NCBI GenBank assembly: GCA_037176845.1
Contig: JAYKXP010000067.1
Location: forward strand, 186,001 to 250,000
Origin: Paramarasmius palmivorus
Taxonomy: Eukaryota > Basidiomycota > Agaricomycetes > Agaricales > Marasmiaceae
Length of the DNA stretch: 64,000 nucleotides
Reading direction: 5' to 3'
Notes under the pieces: generated by a model
Told to the model about the DNA's origin: nothing
Seen by the model: the letters and a program-made list of their open reading frames with translations, nothing else
Databases searched by the model: none
Program-made: the position numbers and the translations under genes
Shown here: positions 35,928 to 47,267 of the stretch, one piece after another
Position numbering within the stretch: the first letter of the stretch is position 1
Layout: every line of letters starts with the position of its first letter

Positions 35928-38299
35928 TCACTGGTCTCCAGACGGTAACGCATCATACGTAGGACATAGATTATTCCACGAATCTACATCAAATGGAACC
36001 CGTCTCAGTCTAGCTTACCAAGAGGAAGGCTGTGAATTGAAGAGAACGTACCTGGAGGATGTATCTGATCTTTCCATTGGTCGCTTCCTGGCGCAAACAC
36101 AACGGCAAAGCCCCTTTCCCGATTACTAGGTCAATAACAGAAGAAATAGTCAAGCAGAAACCTCACAAATCCATGTGAAAGTCGATATGACAATGTAGTA
36201 TCCAAGGTCCCACATTGTCGGTACGAAAACGGATTGTGACATTGTCACTGGAGCCACCAATGGAAACGACATCCCGACGAACCTGTGTAAACGAAATTTA
36301 GCCCAAGGAAATTATGTATGTAAACTGTAGGCACGACATACGGGATTCGCGTAATTATACGTGTCGCTCCCAGCGACTCTGACAACATCAAATGTAGTCT
36401 GGGGTTAAGCTTTCTCAGTCGTTCTTCCCCACAAACATTCTTCAGATACACGCACTCCGTGTAGATGCATCGGGTGCTCGACACCGAGCAACCCTCCAGG
36501 CATCGAGAGCTCTATCACTGAGTTTGCGGGCAGTGGAAACACGGATCCCTTCGGTAGAAGAGAATCTGCGGTTTGAGCTCCGCTAAGTACTTGCAGCAGA
36601 ACCGGGACTGGCGGTGGGGTATACGTGACTCCATCGTGGTAGAAATGAAAATCGGTGACCTAGAACAATGGTCAGCCGAACGATGAACAGGAAGTCAACA
36701 CAACGTACATTAAATGTGAATGCTAGGTTGATAGCATGGTCAACACCACCCGGTACAGGACTACCTGGTGCACCAGAATCATCCAGCGGCTGAGCATAAT
36801 ATCAGTAGCTTGCTAAACGATTCACGATAAGTGCACACTCACATGAAGGTCAGCTTCATTCAAGAGTTTCGGGTTTGTAACTTCTGAGGTGGAAGGCTCT
36901 TCTTCTTTGGCACCATCATAACGCAGAATCGCCGAGTTGATGCCGTTCATGAAGCCACTTTGTCCACTATTAGGGTCGGCACGAATCCCTAGACATTAGT
37001 CAGCAATGGGGGGAAAGCCGTAATCGACAGACAACACACAGTAGTTCCCGGCTGTTTGGTTGGCATTCAACTGTGGGCGAAGGTCAGAGATTAGAGTTAA
37101 GATGGCTGTGAGCGTCCATACAATGAAAGAGTATCTCTGTCCTGATAGGATGTCAATAGATGCCCAAAGTATGTAAGTCAAGGTCGCACCTGCAAAAATC
37201 TTTAAAGAGTCTACTGTGACAGCCTGGTGATTGACCCCATCGGCTTCGAAGACCATCCTATGTAGTAGAGGATTAGTAGTTAGTACAACTATCAAGACCG
37301 TGTTCCTTGAAACACACATTATATGGTGATCGATCGAGAATGTGTACCCAGCATCACAGCTCATGTTGATAAGGCGCATACGATACCTTCAAGAAGTCAG
37401 TCCTCTTGCTACCACATAGGTAGACTCTAGGCAAACTTACCGCTTTCCTGCGGCTACTTTTATCACAGATAATGGTGAAGTAGCGCTACCCTTCGACCAT
37501 CTACCCAGTCCGTTGATTAACGTCGAATCCGGAACGCTTCGTCCACGTTAGAATAGGTATAGACGAGTTGCCAATGATGCTCACCCAATCTTGGTTGACT
37601 TGGCTTTTGCATGATACCAATCGGTAAGCGTGATTACAGTAGACTCATCATCCACATCGTACTCGGAATAAAAAGGGTCGTTCGAGTCGTATATCACAAG
37701 AGGCCCTCTAAGGCCATCACAATATTGGGTCGCTGAACAAGATATCAGTGTCAATGCTGTGGGTACGTGTAAGGTAAAAGACACTCACATAGATGAGAAT
37801 GATACCAAAAGGTCCCAGCCTGGTCTCCGGTTGGAAAGTCGTATAGGAAGCTATTGCCTTTGACAATGGGACACTGAGTGACGAATGCAGGCCCGTCAGC
37901 CCATGCATTTCGACGTTGATTGATGCCATGCCAATGCTGTTGAAGGTGAATCGTCAGGAAAAATAGTCGTGGAAAGTGATGTAAACGCACTATGCTTGTC
38001 GACTGCACCATGGTATCGTCGTTGAGCTTATTGATAACATTGATCTTGAAGTTATCTCCCTGCAGCGCTGAGCTCAGTGGGTTTGAGCACGCTTGAGAAT
38101 TGAGGTCACACACCTTATTCGCAGAAATGAGTGGTCCTATCGTGCTACCACCTGCAACAACAGCACTACGAGTGAACCCGTCTGGACTCACGTCCCGATT
38201 GCTAATGACCAAGTCTGCCACTGGACCTATCGCAGCTAGCAGCATTCTCGCGAAGGCTAACACAACAACGAGCGAATGGAGAGGGTGCATGTAAGCCAT
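35928..38299 (-). CDS. Laccase (secreted multicopper oxidase)
   Basis: ATG at 38299 (or 38290), stop at 35928-35930; about fifteen exons, about 510 residues. A signal peptide ([18 protein letters not shown]) precedes the first cupredoxin domain. All four copper motifs are seen: L1 [19 protein letters not shown]2 [20 protein letters not shown] (spliced across an intron), L3 HPMHLHGH and L4 [17 protein letters not shown]. The residue ten after the copper-binding Cys is Phe, the non-coordinating axial ligand linked with higher redox potential. Splicing L4 needs a 53-nt intron ending GGGAAAG. The C-terminus [17 protein letters not shown] is typical of basidiomycete laccases. It should oxidise phenols with four-electron reduction of oxygen outside the cell. 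Confidence 0.93.
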
Positions 38300-39042
38300 C
38301 GACGCGACCAGTCACCGAAAGGAACCGCTTTGAATCCATACAGTCACCGTCCCTTTTAAGCCGCAGAGTAAATGCAATTCCAAAAGATGATATTCAGGAG
38401 AAGCGGCGGGAAGGTGGCACTGCAGACAGTTTCGAGTTAGCTATTCGAAATGTTTGACGAGACGGATAGTGTCATACGGACCGTGATTCAAACGCGTATC
38501 AAACCATCTTCTTGTAAACGCCTTTTAGATAGAATGTATGAGGAGCTTATCTGAAGTCTCCTCGGCCACGAGCCATGTTTGGGGACAATACGTAGGTGAA
38601 AACGACGAAGCAAACATTTCGCCCACAACTGCCTTGTGGTGGTAGGGAGAAAGAAGGATCTAGGGTTAGGAGTTCCTCTTTAGGTATCTCCGCCTCGTCC
38701 GCCTGTGCCTTGAAGTTAGCAGTACATCGGTGAGGAACCTCCTTCAATACAATCCTATCGGCCCCCGTCATCGAACACGATAACGAACTCGAAATTTGCC
38801 ACCTTCCGCGATCCTCCTGAAACAAAGAAGTCCCGGAGCCTTGTAGGGTCTTGTTCCAACCTTCCGTCGCCAAGCGCAAACATGTAGCTTTACATTGTTC
38901 GAGGACAAATGATACAGGAAATGTACTTACAAGTAGCGTATGTGTGGGATGAATGTAGATGCTAGCAAGAGATTGAACAAGAAAATTACATACCAAATCA
39001 ATTATCAAGAAAGTAGTTGTAGAAGTGTCGGTAGCCTCTCAA
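38300..39042. other. Spacer of about 740 bp between the laccase and the beta-grasp gene
   Basis: This is the laccase promoter and the 3' flank of the next gene. A 153-codon frame (38547-39008, minus) starts at TTG; the first in-frame ATG is well inside (MTGADRIV). It is more likely 3' untranslated sequence, but a small unrecognised gene is possible. Confidence 0.4.
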
Positions 39043-41019
39043 TTAGTAGTCCTCTTCCTCTTCTTCCTCTTCGTCGTCCTCTTCCTCTTCATAATTCTCC
39101 ACAACCACCCTCAACTTTGCCCCAGGTTGAATCCTAGCATTCCCGATAGTTTGATTATTCTGGCACGGCTCGAACGTTTCAATGTCGCTTTCGTCCTCGT
39201 CGATCACGACCTTCTCCAGGCGGGCTCTATAGGCGTTCTCATTCAGCAGCATTTCGAGAGACGTTCAGAATCAAACTCACTGTTGGGGGTTCAAATTGAA
39301 CGTCTTGCAAGCGCCAGCCAACACTTTCTTGATCGTGTGTCGGGATTTAGTCATAAACTCGGCGCGATGCTTGTGCTTGGGACCTTCGATATATACCTTG
39401 AACCTTCCATCGGGCTGAATAAGGTCCTGATCGGGTGGTGACTCTACAGGGCCTTGCGTCGGTGCTGGTGTTTGTGCTAATAAAAAGCAGGGATCAATAT
39501 AAGAGACCTTGGAAACCAGGAGCATGTCACCTTCTGGTTCCCGGGTTGCAGCTCGCGATCGGCCACCTTTGGTAATAGACTTTGCAGGACTGGCGGCTTG
39601 AGATGGAACTCTCTTGGATGTCTTGACAGACACCGTTCGCTCTTCCTGTTCCTCTAGGTCTACAAAAGACATAGTTAGTTCACATCCAATGATAATATGA
39701 ATTGCAACTTGCCGCCAGTGGTAGTCCGCGAATGCCCCAAGAGTGCCTTCGTCACCGAAGAAACAGGCCTTTGGTCAGGCTCCTCATCCACGTCAATGAT
39801 ATCGGCGTCGTCAGCGGGCAGCTTTGAGGGCTTCGTTGTCTCCTTTTGCTTCGCTTTATCTTTCCCCGAGCCACTCGCCCCAAAGTTGAACTGTCTACCC
39901 AAAAAGAATCTATTCTGTTCTGGAGACGGCTTGAAAACTGATTCCTCAAAGACAATCTGGTCTTCTACTGTGACCGATTCGTTGAAGAGTTCATCTGCCC
40001 TTCGGTTGTCACTCGTACTAGGCTGAGCACGACTAGTGGTCGCCCACGTAGTTGTTTCGGGGGCAAACGTTCGGGGGCTGGGAGGTTTGGAGGCCGACGA
40101 TGCAGCAGCTGAGCTAGCTGGTTTAGATGACGTGCTGGTCTGCAAGTTAGGCAGTTTTGAAGTGGACGAGGCAGCAATAGCCTTTGATGGGGTAGGAACA
40201 TTTATGCTAGGAGGCTTCGAGCTCGAGGCTGCGGTACGCGAGTTCTTCGGCTTGGAAGCAGTAGTAGACGACGAAGCGGGTTTCACTGGGATGGGTGGCT
40301 CGGGTTTGATTGTTGTAGCAGAGGAACGCAAGGAAACCGATTTGTTTTCGGTTTTGGTAACATTCAGAAGCTCTGCCTCTTCGTCTATCAACCGGTCCAC
40401 ATCCTCTTCGGGTTCTTGTGCGGGTTCTGGAAGCTTTGAAGAAGATGGGCGAGGGGGTTCTTCGTCACGATCCTGAGACGTTGACTCTTCATGAATGCTG
40501 GTGGTGGGCGTGATCAAGAAAGATTCCTTCCTAGTCAACTCTCGGCCTTTTCCTTTTGAGGTAGAAGCTAAAAGGTCTCAGAAACAAAGACAATGCTGAG
40601 CTATGAAAGAAACTCACCACCGTCCCGAGCCATCCCCGCAAGACTGCGACGCTGTGGTTCATGCTGCTTTTTAGCAACTATGGGAGTTGTAACAACATGC
40701 ATTTCATCGAGATAGGGTGCCATTGCCATATACGCGCTTTCGTCCACTTCCACGCGTCCATTTTTGCAGACTTCGAATTCTTCGACTTCAAAAGAGATGT
40801 CCACATCATCCTCCAGGTCAAACTTTCTTCGTACCACTCTAGTCATCTCCTGCATTTCATTTAAGTTGTGATTGAGGAAAGGAGACGAAAAAGATGGCTA
40901 ACCTCGAAGGACTCTGGACGTGAAAGAAATTTTCTTTTGGTTCCATGTTGAAAGAGGAGTATAGGGATATCCGCCGAGGGCTCGGAACGAGTTTTCTTAT
41001 TAGATGGTATAAGATGCAT
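39043..41019 (-). CDS. Disordered protein with N- and C-terminal beta-grasp (PB1-like / ubiquitin-like) domains
   Basis: Start ATG chosen at 41019 (MHLIPSNKKTRSEPS); in-frame splicing joins RPESFE to EMTRVVRRKF. The N-terminal ~90 residues (ILLFQHGTKRKF...VVRRKFDLEDDVDISFE...VDESAYMAMAPYL) have the rhythm of a PB1/ubiquitin-like fold. A ~270-residue middle is Ser/Pro/Lys-rich and almost certainly disordered. The C-terminal part (GRFKVYIEGPKHKHRAEFMT...TIGNARIQPGAKLRVVVENY) looks like a ubiquitin-like or SUMO-like domain (Rad60/Esc2-type SLD as a distant guess), ending in a run of Asp/Glu. This suggests a nuclear scaffold, perhaps in SUMO-linked repair or chromatin work, but that is inference. 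It sits between the laccase and a BTB gene, all on the minus strand. Confidence 0.6.
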
Positions 41020-41293
41020 AGTAAATGGCAGGATAGCGCAGATATGGCTGCGGCGAGAGGAAAACGAGAGGCTCTGGAAAGAAAGAGAGCGCCGGTGAGA
41101 CATCAATGCGTTGTTCACCACGGTCACATGTATCGCGTCTCGACGCGTCTGGGCAAATGTGACTGTATCACAGATTCATTGTTCAGGCAGTGCGCGAAGT
41201 AATCCATGTACAAATTGATAAGGCTAATTACAAATTATGCCTCGTTTTATCCTTGAGGAATACACCACAAAGGCCGGAAACCATCTGACAAGC

Positions 41294-42487
41294 TCATGTA
41301 TCGTGTCTAGACTAGCAAATCATATCGATCTCTAAGAGAAGGTCATTAGGATAATGCCCAAAAGAGAGATAGGGTGCTTACATCCGCCCGGGCCCACTCG
41401 TTAAGGATAGCATCAAGACGTGCGTCCCTGGCTCTGGCGCAGTCTTTGCAGGTGATATTATTCGTATGCGCCGCAACGTGCTCTCGGATTAGCTCCGGCG
41501 GCGTATCTGAAAGTGGCATTCAGAATTCGATCTAACAGTATGACCGCCACTCACCTGCTTTAATATGGCGTGTTAGAGATGCAATAACCATATTCCACTT
41601 TTGCTTCAATTCCCTTTGGTCCAGACACCTTTCCGTTGCATCATGAGAGTCCGGCGGGGTCGCAAACAATTTCAGAAGGAATGATTGTCTGCGTGTATGT
41701 AGACGGAACAACCAAAGCAGGTACACCGCTCCCATCTCCTCGGCGAGCTCTTGCTTCATGGTGGATAATTCCATCGACAAAGTATATGGAGAAGCGGCCG
41801 TAGCCAGGTCCTTCAGGTCATGATGACCAGCAAGCGCGTACACTTCGAGTGGATAGAGCGGCGCATAGGCTAGTATTCGGCTGAAGAGGTGCTTGTTAGT
41901 CGTAATGACTGATTTGGGTGGGATACCAAACGCGGGTAACCAATTGACCCCTCTGCAGAGTGTGGAGAATTCGGCCATGCTACCTCCGCCAACGACACTC
42001 CTATCACTTGCTGGGTGGTTGTAGATCGCTTGGAGCATGATTTCCAACTCGGAGGACGGAGTGTCTGGGAGAAAAATGAACCGCCTTGCTCGTTCCTGGC
42101 TGACCAGAGGAAGTAGGCCTTTGAAATTGTTACTGGAAAACCGGAGTAGTGTATACTCGTCCGTATGGAACGCGATTGAATCGCTGGAGAGGAGCACTAG
42201 GTTCTCCTGGAGCCTACCACTCTCTGCAGCATTTGGTCCAAAATTGGGCGAGACAGGCAGCGGAGCTGTTCTGTTTAGTGACTAGATTGACCATGAATCA
42301 ATCAAGACGGATGGCTTCGGGCGGATAGCCTTACGCCAGATGGTTGTGTACCAGTATTTTCAGTCGTCTGGTCCCTATAGGCCCCCTTGAGTAAAGTCCC
42401 AAGTCGGACTGAGAAAAATGGACCGTACTGCGATTCCCTAGGCTCGTCCTGGGCTCCTCTTCTCGAATTAGCATGCTGAGGATACAT
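41294..42487 (-). CDS. BTB/POZ-like domain protein
   Basis: ATG at 42487; the first exon ends TQPSG and a 54-nt intron leads to SLNRTAPLPVSPNFG. The main exon reads LVLLSSDSIAFHTDEYTLLRFSS (kept within FHVH-like BTB spacing), then a region like LEIMLQAIYNHP and LFSRILAYAPLYPLEVYALAGHHDLKDLA, which is the BTB pattern seen in many Agaricomycete proteins. A further intron leads to ELIREHVAAHTNNITCKDCARARDARLD. The end is uncertain: without another intron the frame stops near 41347; with one it ends at 41294-41296. About 330 residues. BTB domains dimerise and often recruit Cul3 or act in transcription; no second domain is visible. Confidence 0.7.
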
Positions 42488-43297
42488 AGTGTGTGAGAGA
42501 TTTACGGAGATAAGGCAGCAGTTGTACGACTCACCCTTTTATATTTGGTGCGCAAAGCAATCGAATTTTCACACCACAGTGCTAAAGCCTAACGCCCTGA
42601 GGTAAGGTTCCTGTTCATTCGGACTTCGCTGGAGGAATACTGTCAACATTCCGTCTTCTTATCATCGGAGTCCAAATCCAGACACCAACCCGTCCCTTGG
42701 GCCATTACTAGAAGCCCGAGCTGAATCTGCTTTTATTGCTTCCATGGTAGATCTGATGCTGCGGAACCTATTTCGATTGTATGACGATTCCATGACCTTG
42801 TCCAGTACGCCTCGTCTGGTCCAGTCCGAGTCCGAGTCTTCAACCCGCTGTCTTTGATATGCCGTCCTTTGTGTATCAAGTACCCGCAGTGGAGTACTTC
42901 AGAAGCGTTTGCCGTCATGACAGTTCATATTCGTATGCGTTAGTAGAACATGAGGTCGGCGTCTCAAAACGCGGAGGAATGCTGGCATATAAGACGGGGA
43001 AAAACGGGGTGCTTGTAAGGGGACCTAGTAGACTGTAGCGCAGAGTATGTATCGGCTCCTATCGTATACCGCGAGGAAATCACACTCCGAACAGAGAATA
43101 CGATCTCGCCATGAGTGTCAGGACATGTTGCGAGAAAGGACCTCGTTGTGAGGTCGGAGCGGCGGTAATAAATGCGATGACATTGACACTGTGACTTTTA
43201 AGGTTTTTTTCTGTTGAGAATCACTGTCTTCATGAGAATCGATAAGATACCAAGACTCGCACGAATACACGCACCCTGAACGGAGACGCATTCGAAT
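42488..43297. other. Spacer of about 810 bp
   Basis: This is the upstream region of the BTB gene. A 61-codon frame at 42733-42918 (minus) has no recognisable content. I see nothing else. Confidence 0.45.
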
Positions 43298-43735
43298 TCA
43301 AACTGCCAACCTCACGTTCCCCTGAATTCCCACTATCTCGACTTCAAACTTGGAGAAAGTGGCAAGGGTGCTGATGACGAACGGTTCCTGGAAATACATT
43401 TGTTCCAGTGTCAGGTGGTATTAATACAGGCTGACAGTGATAGGGAATCTACTCACCGGATATTTCTGATGAACGTCTATGAGGCTACTTCTTGCGGCGA
43501 TGACATCGGCTGTAAGGGATGATGGTGGTCGAAGACAGAGCGGAAATGAATAGACGCCCGGGACTATCGGTCAATACAACGTTTCAATAGCCTTTCAAGA
43601 TTTCACCGTTCACTCAATATATACCGTATAACCCTGGCCCATGGTGATGTTATCGAAGACGTAGATAGTGTATGACGTGGGGTAAGGCCTCTGCGAGGCG
43701 GGTGCTGAACCTTTAGGTTTGTACGGGGCGGACAT
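43298..43735 (-). CDS. Small predicted protein, family not recognised
   Basis: This small three-exon gene model was missed by simple open-frame calls. It opens with ATG at 43735 (MSAPYKPKGSAPASQRPYPT), has an intron ending ACCGATAG near 43561 and another of 69 nt ending TTTCCAG near 43390, and stops at 43298-43300. The spliced C-terminus reads EPFVISTLATFSKFEVEIVG. The first donor is uncertain (a GTTATA donor keeps the frame; the better-looking GTATAT does not), so the exon-1 edge may be wrong. About 105 residues, no signal peptide, no known motif. It starts 57 bp below the stop of the next gene on the same strand. Confidence 0.4.
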
Positions 43736-43791
43736 TAGCAATGAGTGGTGATATTATTAGTTACGTTTCGTTGTACAATTGTTACTATATA

Positions 43792-46527
43792 TCAATTAGC
43801 ATCGGCATCGGAATAGTCCGCCTCTACGTTGGAAGCCGCATCGGTGCTATATGTTCGACCGTCGTGCTCCGCTAGGACAATGGCAAAAACAAGGTAAAAA
43901 TGCGCCGTGCGATGTGGAGGGTTTTGCTTGGTCCATGGCCCGGAAATGGTAAATCCAGGAATCACCAATGAACCGATCGGTATCTCTCCTTCATAGCGCG
44001 GCATGGACGATAACTTTGACCACGAGGATTCGGTGGGTCGAAAGCCTTCGTAGCCGGTCGATGGATCCGGGCGGCCATCGTATATCGGCACTGTAGATAA
44101 AGATGATCAGCTGAAGATAATCTTTTACGGAAATGAACAACGTACCATCTTGATGATAAAGTATATATGGAGTTTGTCGTGCTGGGGTGTTAGGGTTGTT
44201 CTTCGCTTTACCGAACAATCCCAAATTCTCTATTGCAACGATATCAATAAATGAGGTATATGAGGAAGGTTGAGTATTACCGTCTTTGCCCTCGGTATTG
44301 CTTTCCTTCTTTGTTTGAAGTGTCAAGGTGGAACCATAGATAGGACAACATACGGGGCTGTCCCCCATCACCGTGCAGATGAAAGCCGAAGCGTATTCAA
44401 AATCTTGTGCAAGCAGCTTGACTTGTAGTTTCCGGGTTCTTTCCCCATTCTGGCCGCTCCCTTGTGATAGCTCAGAGCGATAGACGACACTTGGTGCTAC
44501 CATCACAGCAGGCGTGTTGGCAAGAGGCCCTTGTTGAAAGAGCCACACGTCGAGAGACGATCCACCTCGCACAAGGAACGGAGAGGCCCTGGTGATATTC
44601 AAGTATTGCTTGTATCCTTCGAATGACATGATGCGTGTCAATGCGCTTTACCAAATTTGATAAGTGGCTATGAGAATAAAAGCGTCGATACACACGTTTG
44701 TTCCAGATCATCCAGGCCTTTCATGACCTTGCCATACCTCACTACGTTGTAGTCGTGTGCCGACAATCCTCGTGCCATGATATATGGAATGAGCTGGCCA
44801 GGACGCATGCTGGGATATGGTCTATATTAATCACATACCATCAACTATGGGCAATACAGCGCTTACTCGGGAATCCATTTCAATTGGGCTAGTTGTAGGT
44901 AGAATAATCGCAACGCTCTATGCTGTAAGCGTATTTTGAATATCTTTTTGACGTTCGGATGTAGATCTTGTAATTGTTTGGGTTTGGGTCTGAGGGCCGA
45001 GTTCAATGCGGTCGCTAGGAAGTAATAGAAAATTAGAACATACCTAATAAGTTTATTAGTTTGCTTTGAGGTCTTCGCGGTCGAAGACGTTGATGCGACG
45101 GCGTTTTTCGCGAAGCTCAAAGTCGTTGAGCTGCCGCCTTGTTCATGTTCATCATCTTCCATTTGATGATCAGGTGCGTTGTCCGCTGCGGTATCAAGGA
45201 AGGGATTGCTAAGAGTTAAGTCAGTACTAGAAGATGAGATGAGTGGGGGCAAGTATTTACCTGTTGTCCTGGTTTGGATATACTAGTACATCCTGGTCCG
45301 AGTCGCTGGAAGGGTCGGCCTGTACTTTACGACGTCTGGAGTTTCGGGTAGGTTCCTTTGACATTTGTCTATTCATGAATACAAAAGGTAAGAAAGGAGG
45401 GCCATTGATTGACTAAGATACTCACTCTACGTCCTTGTGCGGTCTCTTCTTCCCTTTGCCTTTCTTGGCAAAGTTGCCCTTGGGGGATTCGTTTTCAATT
45501 ACCGGAAAGAATGGTTTTTTAGTCGACTGCTTTGGGGTCAACGCAGGAGGTGCGACAGAGGACCGCGCCGTTGCTTTCTTTAAGAGCAATGGTAATTTCG
45601 GAGTGGCAGCGGGACGTGATTTATTGGAAGGTTCTTCACGTTTGATGAAAGGCAAGGGTGCATGGTGATCCTCGTAGAACCTGTGGACAGTTTGCTTCGT
45701 CAAACTATTGGGAAACGATGATACGAAAGGACATACTCCATTTGTTCTTTAGCTTGTGGCTCGCCATTGAGCTTGCGGCTGGAAGATGTATGAAAGTAAG
45801 CATGGGGAGATCAATAAAGAACCTAACTTACAGCCGACTGCTAGCTCGTCGAGGCTTTGGCTCTGGGATGATTGATTTGTCTTTGTCTTCGAGACTGTTC
45901 TTGTTCACGTTCGAAGCAGAATTGTCGGCTGACTTGGTGGCCCTGGACCTTGCGTTACCGATTTTGGCAGGGGATCCTAGATCAGCAGGAATGTCGCCAA
46001 ACATCTGAATTTTCGCCTTGCGTCCGCTCTTCATGAGCACAGAGGCGGTCGGAGATGACCTGTGGATATTTGGATGATTGTTAGGTATGATTATACTTGG
46101 AAAGTGTTGGAATATACTCACATGTCATCGGCTGATTCGTTCCCAGAGTCGTCGCTCCCAGACCCGTCGCTCCCAGACCTGTCGTTCCCAGAACCGTCGC
46201 TCCCAGAACTGTCGTTTCCAGACTCGTTTCCCTTCTCTTCTTGCACAAGGAATTTGATCGGAGATATATCCGTCAGGCTGCTGACGGGGCTCAAAGAAGG
46301 ACTGAAACGCGCATGAATACCGCATGCCTTCATCGAGATGGCATAGATTCGTACCGGATAGACACATCTTGTACAGAAGAACGGGTGGCGGCAATATTGA
46401 TCCCCCTCACTGGCGACGCGTCTGGAGAAATAGATGGGTTGCGGACTGCCTTGGAAGACCTGCTGAGTCGACCAAAAGAAGGCGCAGGTAGAGCTTTGTA
46501 TTTCGATTGTTGTTTAACCTTAGCCAT
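43792..46527 (-). CDS. Long disordered protein with conserved C-terminal region, function unknown
   Basis: I join the open frames from 46527 to 43792 into one gene because each junction splices in frame. Example: LKWIP is joined to EPYPSMRPGQLIPYIMARGL, and LDDLEQT joins ALTRIMSFEGYKQYLN across an intron ending GGTAAAG. The start MAKVKQQSKYKALPAP is an ATG at 46527. The first ~400 residues are rich in Ser, Lys, Pro and Asp, including a Ser-Gly-Asp repeat coded by a 15-bp minisatellite and basic clusters (KGKGKKRPHK, RRRKVQ) that look like nuclear signals. The last ~330 residues are ordered (WLFQQGPLANTPAVMVAPS, GSLVIPGFTISGPWT) but match nothing I know. Nuclear location is an inference. Confidence 0.6.
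46137..46226. repeat. Coding minisatellite, six copies of a 15-bp unit
   Basis: Six successive 15-bp units close to TCGCTCCCAGACCCG, each differing at one to three bases, starting in TCG. In the coding (minus) strand they give a five-residue repeat of the type SGSDG/SGNDR within the disordered N-terminal half of the gene at 43792-46527. The length keeps the frame whatever the copy number, so alleles could vary freely. Confidence 0.9.
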
Positions 46528-47267
46528 GGTTGAGTGCAAAGCGAATTTGAGTGTAAAGCAGAGTTGAGTGTAAAACAGAGTTGAGTAGGTATGCAGATGA
46601 GAGCATTCTTCATGGGCCTTTATGTAGGAATTCACGATCAAGGCCCTCGGGGCTCAAAGGTACGAAGGCGCCTCAGAGTTCCTGTGAAAGGTGTGAACTT
46701 AGCATTTTTTGAAATGAAGAATGACCTTTTTTTATCGCGAGGACAAGAATGAGCTTGGCGGAGCTAAATCTTCATCGAGATGCACAGAAATAGATGATAG
46801 TGAGGGCGCAACAAGCATGTAAAGGACAGACCACAGAGAGAAAAATTAGTGGAATTCGGAAGGGAAGGATGAAGCGATGATATCACGTCATCGGATTATT
46901 CTAAGAAAAGCAACTGTACGTAACACCGCGCATTTCACCCAGTCCACGACACGAGGCTCTCAAGCTTGAGACTTCCTTCCGCTGCTCGAAAAATTTCTTT
47001 CATTTGCCTGGTAACGAGAGTCGAATAAATATATCGCAAGCAACAAGAATAGCGTGTTTGGACCTCAAATCCTCGGAAACAATCACAGTTCGCGTGCTTT
47101 TGAATTCGTCAGCGTGATCGCGATTATTCAAAAACTCAAGATGTTCATTGGGACATGACGACAAGGCGAAAGGTCCGTAATATACTTTCTAACTTGTTCC
47201 AATACTTCATCTTGCCTTAGGATTTATTCTTCCCCCGCTACAAGGGACTTGTTACTGCCATTTCGAC
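46528..47267. other. Divergent promoter region, about 740 bp
   Basis: This lies between the minus-strand disordered-protein gene and the plus-strand gene at 47268. Just upstream of the minus start there are three imperfect copies of a GAGTGTAAA/GAGTTGAGTGTAAA word (46532-46590). I see no gene. Confidence 0.45.

Noticed and set aside
38547..39008. 153-codon minus-strand frame downstream of the beta-grasp gene
   Set aside because: It starts at TTG, has no recognisable domain, and lies where a 3' untranslated region is expected.
43298..46527. Treating the small gene and the disordered-protein gene as one transcript unit
   Set aside because: The upstream frame has a clear stop at 43792 and no donor near it reaches the small gene in frame.
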